Assembly (NCBI RefSeq): GCF_041260155.1
Contig: NC_091931.1
Coordinates: forward strand, 21,326,654-21,390,653
From: Ptychodera flava
Taxonomy: Eukaryota; Hemichordata; Enteropneusta; Ptychoderidae
Direction of reading: 5' to 3'
DNA length: 64,000 nucleotides
Numbering within the stretch: position 1 is the stretch's first letter; each line of letters begins with the position of its first letter. A program made the position numbers and the translations under genes. Below the pieces are notes generated by a model. It ran no database searches. It was not told the DNA's origin and saw only the letters and a list, made by a program, of their open reading frames with translations. Below, in pieces: positions 50,222 through 61,500 of this stretch.

Positions 50222-53200
50222 GCTTGCAGCGATAGGGGAGAGGCAACTTGATGAAGAGAAGGACTGCTCTGATTTCACACCTGTCCCGATGTTCTGCAAG
50301 GAGTCACAACACACCAATGTTACAAGCCTCTCAAAAGAACACACTCTGCGATGCATTTCTCAGGGTTCTAAGTTGAGGTTCGCAAAATTGGATACTACCC
50401 TCCCTTGACTAAAAAGTAAAGTGACCCCCGAAGTTATCCTTTGAGGTAATATGTCATGGAAGAGCCAAGTAATGGCTTGACACTCTTTGTCAATGGAAGT
50501 TTCACTTCTAAATTGCCCTGTTGAACTTCATGAGATGTACACATATTCCCAATTTTGATGAACTAGTGTTCCTGAGTTTGCATATTCTTTTATTGTGAAA
50601 ATCTATTCTTTTTGTATGGTTAGCAATAAATGAATAGATTGCTCAAGAATAGAGGGGTGGTCAATCCTTCAAACTCCCCTTGAAGAGAACTCTGTAGCCA
50701 ACAACTGCCATTCAGTTCAATAAACTTTTCTCTTGAATACCAAACTGTCAGAACATGGATATTGCTTTTGAAAATATTATAATTACACTCTAATAATACT
50801 ACTGCAGTTGTTTGCGACTTGAATCTCTACCATTTATTGATATTATACCATGGGTAGAATGCAGACATTCAACAAAATTCAGCTATACAGAGAAATTACC
50901 AGTTTGCTGGCTAACCGGATACATTCTGTGAAATAGAGGTCTCAGTCACGGTTTTCAACATTTTGTAAAAGAGTTTGTAAAAATGGTGGGAACTTCCTGT
51001 CTAACAGCTTTTGAGGGAGAAAAGGCCAGTAATTTGGTGTCCCTCATCGCTGCAGAATGAACAGACAATATGATGCCTTAGCTATACAAATATAACATGA
51101 AAACCTGAAGGGCTTTGAACATGAAAATCAAAACTTCCTGTCAGCCCCATGGCATTGTGTCACAAAATAAATAGATTGATCTGCAGTGACTGCACACAAA
51201 GTCATACATGTAGGGCACTGCCTTTTTGAAATGTCCAGGCATGTCTGAGAAGCAGTCCCTTTTCACTAGGTAATGACGTATTAATAACGCGTTTGTGTGT
51301 TTTTCCTTTCTGTACAAGTGCACTGTAAAAACAATTTGCTTTCAGGTCATGCAAAGGTCACACATTGATTTGTCTTCAATGACAGGAAATATCATCAGAA
51401 TGAGGTTTTTATTACACATGTACTTTGTACACAGATACCATTATGGTTCTTTTGTTGAATATATGTAAAAATTACTCCGGGATGTTGCTTTTGGATGAAA
51501 ATAAAAAACTAATACGAACTTCTTTTATGCAATATTTTGTCATTAATTATAAATAATGCAAGCAAGTAACAACACCACTCAGGCATACAATTGTTTGCTC
51601 TTAATTCTGATTTGGTTCAAGTCAGGGTGATTCTCAAAAATGAAACACTCTTTGATATGATGGAATCTGGAGATGGTCAGCTACTAGTACATGTAAACGT
51701 ATCATTTAATTAATACCATTTTACCCCTATCTCCATACAATGTATACAACGAGGTTTACCAAAACTGCAGATGAATGGGAAAAATTAAAAGGACAAACTT
51801 AATGTTCCTGAAGCAAAGGTTTTGTAGTATATCTTAATCCACCTAGGGTCTCCTGTCATACCTTATAACTGACAATTGTCTGTCATACATGTATAATTGA
51901 TCACAGATATGAGAGTAATATTGTAATAATTGAACATTCTAAATATTTCTGAGAAAAATCGAAGTATGAACATAACTTACCAGATGCGTAAATGAGCAAT
52001 ACAAGGGCTGGTAGTGATGCTCCAGGTTGACGGGTTCCAAGGAGGGAAAATAAAAGTGAAATTTATCAAACTCCAGGAGTCCACATCTGCAAGAGAAACA
52101 CAAACAGTTGTTGAAGGGTTATTTCCACTATAAGTGATTAGTACTTGTTGATGGGTTTTAAATTTGCTTGTTTTGTAAAGACTGAACTGATGGGGAAATT
52201 GAATACAAAACATCTGCATACAGAACCATTACCAAAAGGACTTACATGATGTAGGGTACAAACCTGTACAGTATGTACATGTATATATGTATGGCTACAT
52301 CAATGATGCCATACACAGGCATGTGTGAAGTGAATCGTGGATTGTACACAATAATGAACCCCTGGGCAACATTCTGGGTCAAATATAAGGCTACATGTAT
52401 GATGTCAGCCTAACACTTTGCAGCCACCATTTCCGTACTTTGTATACTGTACATGTATAACAATGTCATCAGAAAAGTCAGTTACATGTAGGTCATTGAA
52501 CTGGCTTTCTGGGAACCATCTTACATCAAATTTCCTAATCCTAATAATAAATATACCACAGATATTGCATGTAAGGCTTTGTTTTGCAGGGTTCCTCTGT
52601 TGCTATGAGATAAAGTTGGTCAAAACCAGTTGACGACGGTAACATATGTTTGAACAACCTTATGACCATTTAAATACCCCTTAAAACATTATTTTCACCG
52701 ATTTGTCTCACTACACGGGACATATACATAAACACTGTGATGTAAACTGCCTTGACCTGGTCCCACTGAAATGTTAGACTACTATACGCCACTTAAAAAA
52801 AATTACAAAGCAGTGTGTGCTACATTAGGCATGCACACATCAGGGTTTACCACTAGAGGATTTTGAGGGGTGGGCCACCTCTGTTTTTCAGCAATCTATT
52901 CATATGTTAACAACCATACAATGCAGAATGCATTTTGACAACAAAATAATATGCAATTTATGTATTGCAATGCATTTTGTTACCCCTCTTTTTATAAGCT
53001 GTAGGAAACACTGCATGTCATTTAATTTTGCACAAGATTTAAATATTTGCTCTGCTATCAAATCACCCTTTCAAGAGAATGTGAGCATATGCAATACTGC
53101 CTCTCACATTATTATCAGTTGGACACAATTCATTTGGGAAGGAACCTGATCTTTCATTTTAAATATCAAGAAAGACAAAATGGTGCAAAGAAAAATGTGT

Positions 53201-53615
53201 ATATGGTATACCGGTACTTACTGGTGATGCAAACACATTTCCTACAAGTTCATGGTGATTAAAATAAATGCACGGATTAAAATTCAAGGAATTGTTCTAG
53301 CTTTTTGCATTTCTCAATTGAACAACTAGGAGAGGCAAGTTTAACCCTCACTCTGCCAAGTTCATTCACACGGTCATGTTGGTTACAAGTAAAACCAGTG
53401 AGGATATACATGTCCTATATGTGGCATTTACCTTGGACTTGAACATTTGAAGGCCCCTGAAAACTAGGATATTGTTAACACATGATTTTTTACAAACTTG
53501 GCAGGAAAAGGGATACAGGAATATCACATTATCATTTGATATGATCTGATCCTGATGCTAACAAACTTAATTCCACAGAATCCCTACCTTATGTCTTTAA
53601 CAGTTGCAGTTTCAG

Positions 53616-54098
53616 TGCATAAACTTGCCTAGACCTTATACGTCGCTTACGGCCTCCGTGCCTCCAACCCCACTCCGTCTGGCCCCGGGGTCCACTTTTA
53701 GAGCCATAGCATAAAAAACAGCTCATTTGAAAGTGAATGGTCTCCAGGAGAGATGATGATGTCACTGGCGTCCCTTTGAAAGTCAATCAGTTCAAATGTT
53801 CCTCTCATGATTGGCCAATGATTAAATGAATGTTGAACATAAACTAGCCAGAGAACGTTCAGTTTATGAGCTAGTTCACGAGCAACACCCATTTAATCAT
53901 TGGCCAATCATGTGAGGAACATTTGAACTGATTGACTTTCAAAGGGACGCCAGTGACATCATTGTCTCTCCTGTAGACCATTCACTTTCAAATGAGCTGT
54001 TTTTTATGCTACGGCTCTAAAAGTGGACCTCGCGGCTAGACGGAGTGGGGTCGGAGGCACGGAGGCTGTAAGCGATGTATAGGGTCTAGGCAATGCAT
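53616..54098. mobile_element. Foldback (MITE-like) element, about 483 bp
   Basis: The two halves are inverted copies over almost their whole length. Outer ends: TTGCCTAGACC (53626) against GGTCTAGGCAA (54083-54093). Middle: GCCTCCGTGCCTCC against GGAGGCACGGAGGC, and CTTTGAAAGTCAATCAGTTC against its complement. Inner stem: CATAAACT against AGTTTATG around a loop of about 15 bases near 53855. Identity between arms is about 90% or more by eye. TGCAT occurs at both outer edges. No ORF. It lies in the predicted first intron of DCUN1D5. Confidence 0.85.
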
Positions 54099-56852
54099 GA
54101 ATAGATCTATGGATACATTGGATATGTTTGCATTGGCAAACTCTGCCTCATTTGAATATAAAACTAAGACACTTGGAGCCTAATTAATTCTTTAGAGAGC
54201 CAACCAATTGTCTATACTTGGATATTGTCAACCTTTAGGCTCAAATTCTTTCTTACTTTACATATGATGTAATGTTACCACTTCATGCATTGATGCACAT
54301 GTGCTTATACCTGTGTGTAGGTGGAATTTAATTTGTGGGTCTTTCGTCAGGGTTACATTCCTCATGAAATATGCTCTGAGCCAGCTTTTGTACTGAGGAA
54401 CAATTAAGAATACTCTTGGAAGTGAAATTTGAAAATACTGCTCAGTCTGAAAATACACATCAAAATCTGACATACATATATAGTCCCAGTGGAGGCACCT
54501 CCATGATCTTCCCCTTAAAACTCACGGTAAATGTCATCTTCAATAAAAGAACACCTAATCACGCCCCATTTGGTGTACATATTTGAAAGAAACACAATAA
54601 TGCTTAATGGCAGATTACAAAGTCAAAGAGAAAAGAAAAAGCAGCAGCTGTCAATGCTATTTATGTTTTCCAGTGCAAATCCAGATGCCTTTGGTGTATC
54701 CAGTTGTGACAGTGGAGAGGTTGACAGTGATGCAATGCTTATGAGTGTTATATGACTACAAAAGAAATAGATCAACATGGCTTTTTTTTCTCAGTTAGGG
54801 TGACTAAGTTGGCAAGAGCACATTGTCACGATGGTGTCCAATGGGTAAATGGTAGTAAACAACTATACTTGAAGCTCAGTCTTGATACATGTAGTGGTAA
54901 TCAATAAAACTGACCAGAACTAGGTCACCTCAAGGGATCTTGAGATCTTTGTACATTTAGACACAAAGTTGGGTCATTCAGTAGGACAGAAAAAAAATGC
55001 TCCTCATACGCTGTCAGTATGTTTTCAAATGACATTGCCCTTTTACAGTCCTGCAACAGAGCTCTAATCTGGCCACACCATGATTGACCAGATTGTTATC
55101 AAATTAACTGTTCCCATTCACAGGTAAATCGAAATCTTGTACAGTGTGAACAGCCTTTCAATACTTAGCCACTACAATTTTTCTGAATACAATTTATGGT
55201 GAATAAAACATGTCCAAATTAAAATTATGCATGACAGATATCTTATCTCATTGCCAACATTTGTGCAAAATCTTCAATAACTGTAAACTGGGGCAAAATG
55301 CCAACTTCATTGCAATTATTCATGGAATAAATTAGAATGATCAAAACATTTTTGTAAATTCCTGTTTATTTTGTTTGTTATCATGACCTTTCTCTCAGAA
55401 CAGGAATGCAAACTGGAGGGAATAATTTTGCAACCATCTGCTGATGGCTGACTTGGTAGCTATAATACACATTCAACCTTACTTTTCATATAACATTTCT
55501 AACACTCCAATGCCTGCAGTTTGCTGCATTTGCATCAGCAGTATAATCCATTGTTTTGGTTGGCCAAAGTCAATGAATATTTCTTTAACATATTAAGTCT
55601 TAAGCAGGGAAAGAAAAGTACTTTTCCTTTTCATATTTGCCAATGGAAACATCTACTTTATTTTAAATTACACCATTTGTACATGTATGTATATTGATGC
55701 ACAGGAACTGGGACATTGTTTGATGAACAGACAGGTACATGTTTTGAATACTTGCATATTTGAATTGAACAATACTGGACAAGCTTTCTGGAGCATGCTA
55801 AGTCTTCATATGTAAAGTCTCAATGTGAGTGGTCATATTTCTAATTTGTTTTCCTTCAATGACTCAAGAAAGTGACATTGAATGATGATCTTGCATATTA
55901 CTTGGCTTCTTACAAAGTTTATATCACGATTTTTCTTGCATGACCCTGAAAATGATTCCGAACAATTACCATAAATTGCATGTAGACGATCCACACAAGG
56001 GCAAGGCTGAAGATCAGTGGACACAAAGAAATTTTGTTTGAACTATTAGTAACCTGGGGAGTACACTCATACCATAGCTGCCCATCAGGTCCCCCTAAGA
56101 AAATCCCTTTCAGTTGTCCCTCGACAGGTCATTTTACATGTTTTTTACTTGACGGATCTAAATGTCGGATTTTCATTATGGTTTTCTGAGAGGGTCCAGA
56201 TCTCGTTTGTATCGCCATACCCTGCTTCACAACCAGAAGACGATTCCCAGGTTTACAAATAATTCACGGTGTGTGTGTCCACCAATCTGCAGTTTTGCCG
56301 TAGTATGTATACACATCCGACATCGCACTGCGATAGAATGGTGGTTTGCAAAAGATATTCCGATGCACAGATGAATGTTTTACAACACCTGGCTTCATGA
56401 AACATCCAGGGTCTTGACATAGCAATGTAAACACGAAATAGCTTTTCAAAACGCACAGCGATATACCTGCTGGTGCATATGATACACACAATCAGGTCAA
56501 CCTCACTGATATTAAATTAACGCAAGACAACAAGCCGATCATACTGGGAAAGAACGAGATACCAAAACCCCTGTTTCATATATAAATATGAGTTGATAAT
56601 AGACGGCAATTTCCGTCTCAAATGGCCACAAAGAATAATGACATTCTCGCGGTCCACACAAAAGCTCGGAGTACACACTGCACCGCACCGCGAAATCTCA
56701 ATGTTATACACACTTTGCAGTCCCGATAATTCATACATCAGAAATGGCGGCTACTTCGGAACAAGGGCAAGTCTAGCCTGCGCAGCAAACTCATTCAAAA
56801 AACATACACAGTATTCAAGAATCCGGACATCTTGGTCTTCAAAATTACTTAC
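54099..56852. other. Rest of the predicted first DCUN1D5 intron
   Basis: I see no exon, repeat array or RNA gene here. CpG becomes more frequent from about 56.0 kb towards the promoter region. Confidence 0.5.
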
Positions 56853-56928
56853 TCAATTTCTGTAGCGAAGGAATCACTCTGACCGGTGAAAATCTGTCAA
56901 ATCAACAACTTTCACGATTTCGTCAAAA

Positions 56929-57215
56929 GATCCGCCATGTTGATACTGCGCATGCGTACATGAGTGGTAAGGTTTTTATTTGTAAGAACTTCTATGATTG
57001 GTAAACTTTGCCATATGATATTCACATGTTCACGATTGACCAATTACCACTAGTTTTACATTTCTTGCGGTCATTGACCAGACATTCCGTAGGTCATTGA
57101 AAAGAGCCGGGATATGTTGCTACTGCTAGCGCCACATTATAACCATAGATACAGACGCTGCAACCGTAGCCACCCGAAACTTGTCAAATGCTGGTAAAAT
57201 TCTGACCGCAGAAGA
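56929..57215. promoter_or_regulatory. Candidate bidirectional promoter, DCUN1D5 / DYNC2H1
   Basis: The two genes diverge from this CpG-rich stretch, which has no TATA box. It contains TGCGCATGCGTA (56947-56958), a close match to the NRF1 palindrome, and on the minus strand CAACATGGCGGATC (56942-56929), a YY1-type site that overlaps the ATG of the upstream ORF. NRF1 and YY1 sites just downstream of the start are typical of TATA-less housekeeping promoters. A possible DYNC2H1 first exon ends at about 57208 (AGAAGAAAAG before GTATCAG). Exact starts cannot be read from sequence. Confidence 0.5.
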
Positions 57216-58550
57216 AAAGGTATCAGTAGGTTAGTATATTGCCAGCGAAATTCGACTAGTCAGTAATTTAACAAGACGGAGGTCATTTTTGGTAACTTTG
57301 TTATGATATTTCCAAGTTAAAGTGGCGGATATCGGATGTAGATGTAGAATTTTTGAGATAGTGCCGTCTTTGTAATAATTCTTCATCTTACAGTGATGTT
57401 CAAATCTTGATATGATGAATGGATGGGTGCACGAAAGTGTCGGCAACTGGCCGTAGAAGAACGTAATAACCAAACTGACATCGTCAGGTCGGGGAAAGCT
57501 TGCGCGTTTTTTGTATGGATTACAATAACAATCTTGCAAGACTCCAAATATATACTGACAGTTTTGAGCCTTTCTCTCACGGTTGTTTGAGAAAGTGAAG
57601 GTACACAAATAAACGCCGCGAATTTCCCTTTCCTTTCACCCTGTGCCATTTTCTCTGTAATAATATGCATGTTACAAAGCATAGACTGTTAAGCAAGACA
57701 AGAGCAAAGGATATTCTTTTGTCTAACTCTTGTTAACCTCATCTTTTAATGTTAGCCGTTTGTAATCTTCATGAAATAGAATTTAAGATGGCATATCAAA
57801 AGACAGGCAAGTGTTTTTGTTTTAGACATTTAGATACAGCACAATTTTCATTTAGCTGTACCAGTATTCAAGTTCAGGCCAAACTCTTAATATGGAAATC
57901 TCCATGTATATAATGTAGAAATGTCGCTTATTTGATATCAGGAGAAAAATATGGCTTTTTTAATTAAGCTAGAATGACAGCAAGGAATCAAAGTTTCATT
58001 TGTTTTCTAGAGTTCAGGCTAGCTTAAAGTGAATGATCATTTCACTGAATAGTTTTTCCACGTCTAACAGTAAATACCCAACTACATCAGGATATGGAGG
58101 GAAAGGTCTTGCTTCTACCTCTGTGATCAGTGTGAGAAGAAAGAGCTTCTCTCTTGTGTCTTGTTTTGTTCATTTTTTTTGTCACATGAAATATCGCTGT
58201 GTAATTCTAGCTAAAATATGGTGAGTCATCATTGATTTGTGCAATTCAGACTGTCAGTGACTGGACATGTTTCAGTATCAAGGAAGAAAATACTGTTTTA
58301 CTGAAAACAAAAATAAACAATATTACAAGTAATAGAACAGGATGGTGATCCAGTTTAATTGGATAAGTAAGAAGTGATGCCAAGAGAAATTATCAATAGT
58401 GAAATCTTATGATGTCAAAATGAATATAGCTTGCACTTTGTAAAACATAGTGTTCTCCCAACCACCACCACTCCCTATGGGGAAATAATAACCCTCTCTC
58501 ATCTCTTACAGTATAAAAAAAGCAGTGAACAAAATTTACAGGCATACAAG
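57216..58550. other. DYNC2H1 upstream/5' untranslated intron
   Basis: There is no coding exon. A pyrimidine-rich CTCTCATCTCTTACAG ends at about 58510 and a second AG at about 58541, so the ATG-bearing exon of DYNC2H1 probably begins there and the 5' untranslated region is spliced from an exon further upstream. Confidence 0.4.
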
Positions 58551-61500
58551 ATGCCTTCCGGAGATGCCAGGAAAGAGTTTCTCCTGGCAACAACAGGGAA
58601 TTATTTTGGTATTCCTTCGTCTGAACCAGCGGTTGCACAGCTATTCAACAGTTCAGAATTGAATAGCTTTCTAGATGACGGCAATTGTGGAGTGCTGGCT
58701 TGTAGACTCGAGACGCATGGAGGCAATAAGAGAGTTCAGATGCTCAACAAGGTAATAATATTTGTTTATCCTTGGTCTTCTATGAGCGTTTGATATCCAT
58801 ACCCATAGTATTGACTTTCCTTTTTCTGTTCTTCTGTTGCATGCTTAAAATCCAGTGGAAGTGCATTCATAGTCAGTGTCAGTTCCAACTGTTTCTTTTT
58901 AAAAAGGACCAGGTAGTTTCAGTAATTGTGCACTCAGTACTTGGTGTAAGATTTGTCTCTGAGGTCAGTGGAGGAGACAGTATTGGGTCCAGATTTTCCG
59001 GGAGGTTCAGGGTCAATATCACTCCCCTGTGCATTTGACAAAGCTTTTTGTATTGTTCTTGATAAGAGTGTATATAGTGTCAAGTGGGTGTACAAAAAAA
59101 GAAAAAACGGAGTAACTCAAGTAAGAATAAGAGACATTGAGTTAGCCAAGATTCTTTTCCACTGTGTTTGCTCAACCAGGAATCCTATTTGCTTGGCTTC
59201 ATTGACTTAGACGTATGCTATATGTAATTCTTGTAAATATCTGATCCTTTAATTGATGAAATGAAATTTCTTCTTTCTCTGTGCCTTTATTGTTCCAGGT
59301 TGAGCCTAGTGATACAAAGGAGAAAGTGTTGGTGTTTTTCAAATTGCAACCTGATGTAATAACACCGGATAATATCCATTCCAATGTCTTTGTATCATCG
59401 ATGTTGGACTCGCCGATCAATGCTTTGTACCACTCTGTTCAGAAGGTAACATGCAAACCATAGACTTGGTCAGATCTGCAATAATTTTGAAATTCTGTTA
59501 TTTTTAATGATTTTATTAGGCATTTCCTCCTATATCAATGTTATAGTAATTTTTCTATGATGATATGCTAGCTATCATAAATCATGGATACAGAGTGACT
59601 GTGAAAGATCTGTCACACATTTTCTGGCGAGCCACCGGCACCACTGTATTTTATTCAAATTTATGTAAACTGATGCCACTGTGTACAAAGAGAAACTACC
59701 GGTAGAAGTTTGCTGTTATACCCTACTATATGCAAATTGTGATAAAATATGGAAATTCTCACCGGGATATCAGTTTTGAAAAAAACAGAAAGTTTATTAT
59801 TATGCAGCATTTTTCATTTATGGTTATGAATGATTCAGGTTTAAATTTGATATAATCTAATATTGCCAAGCACTTTCAAAAATAAATTTCTGAAGTGAGC
59901 AATTACTGGTCTTCATAAAGGCAATACCAGGATTACATGATGTATTTATTTTTTTAAAACTTTTCAGGTGTTTGCCCCTCTGCTGTTGGAGAATGAGAAA
60001 TGGAGCAGGAACTTTGACCCCAAGTTACAGAGTCTGCTGAGTGAATTAGAAGCTGGCCTTGGAAGTGTGATCAGAAAACATGATCCATCACAGAGAAGCA
60101 GCAAAACCGATGATAGTCTGGGTGGTGGGTACAATCACTTGTCCTTTTAAAGACTTGTAGATCAGATGTCTAGATTAAATTCATTCTGGCCTTTCAAACT
60201 GGACATTATTCAGAGAAGTATGAATTGTATTCATGAATTTTTGTTGAAAATTCTTTTATACTTACCCAATTTCTCAAGCTTCTCCCTTTGCCTTGTATTT
60301 GCATCGAGTTCTGGTTTTTAGGACAGAGGGACTACACTGATTTCAAGTTTGGAATCAATCAACAAGTTTTCAAATATTTTCTAATTTTATATGTAGATGT
60401 TGATAAACATATACGTACCATTTATGCCTGTAAGTTTTGAATCTTTGTGATAAAACTGACCAATTTAATAATTAATGAACTGAAATATATATTCTCTAAG
60501 TTTTGAAATAGATATTCAACCTAACCACACAAAGAAAATAGTGGACCGATCTGAGTGTAGAGAGGCAAAAGTGAAAAATCTGTGATATTTTTGGTCAAAA
60601 TTATGTTTGTATAACTTTCAGGTATTCTCACCCCAACTGACGAGATTCAATACTGGGCGGAAGTTTCGAACACAAGCTCCAAGCTAGAAAACAAGGAGAG
60701 AGCCCAACAGTTTCAGGAATTTCTACAGCCAGTTTCAAGGGAGTTTGGCAACATGGATGCACTGTCTCTCGGAGAAGCCCTCGAATTGACGGAAACCACG
60801 CAGGACTGCCTGGATGACATCTGGAAGCAGACGGACTTTGACGCTTATCCAGAGGACAGAATGAGGCACCTCATGGAGGTCATTGGTAAGTCTGCATCAC
60901 TGAACATCAACACTTTGCATCATAAATAAATGGTACAAAGAAAATGAGTAAATGCCAATGCTTGTGTTTTGTTTCACCCATAGAACATCTCATTACAAAC
61001 AGCAGGATTTAAAGTAAAGGATATTTTTCTTTGTCACGACAACAAGCATCATAGACGTGAAACAATCCAGCTTCTCTATGCAGGGACTACAATGAAATAT
61101 CAAAATAGAAATGAAAAGAAAAACTGAAAGCTGATACAATCAACATACCAGTACTTGCCAGTATATTACCGCTCACTCAATTTCATGCTTTGTGTTTGTC
61201 TACTAAATCTTTCCTCAAAGATTTAATGTTACCCTTCAGACACCCTCATTGCAACAAACGTAAAGAAGTTTAATGCAATTTGTACTTTAAAAGCAATCAT
61301 CAGCTAACAGATCCATAAATGAAAAATAAGAATTTTGAACCTGTCAATAGTACTTTTATGAAGTAAATCTGACACAGACATATAGTAAAATAGTCATTAT
61401 CTATGTTGAACAGGTGGTGCCTTCGGCAGGTATGTGCAGCGCAAGTTAGGCTCCCTAGATTTGTGGAGAGACCCCTTCCACAAAGTTAAGGAGGCCCTGA

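Larger units (their letters stand above)
50222..56945 (-). other. DCUN1D5: DCUN1D5 5' untranslated region, predicted exons
   Basis: Upstream of the ATG at 50221 the exon continues to 50293, where a CCTTGCAG acceptor is seen. A further exon at 52086-51981 (106 bases) has a CTCTTGCAG acceptor and GTAAGTT donor. A first exon would end at 56853 with a GTAAGT donor and start near 56945. The frame in phase with MPPRRK stays open for 59 codons across the two inner exons but has no ATG and meets a stop in exon 1, so the start at 50221 holds. A short upstream ORF of eight codons (ATG at 56938, MADLLTKS) lies in exon 1. The model rests on splice signals only. Confidence 0.45.

Noticed and set aside
57116-57130. 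Ciliary X-box (RFX) site, GTTGCTACTGCTAGC
   Set aside because: Only the left half GTTGCTAC fits; the right half does not match RRNRAC. An RFX site would be expected for DYNC2H1, but this is not a clear one.
58431-58550. Upstream ATG at 58431 as the DYNC2H1 start
   Set aside because: Its frame crosses a good intron acceptor (58495-58510), and alignment with the human N-terminus favours the ATG at 58551.
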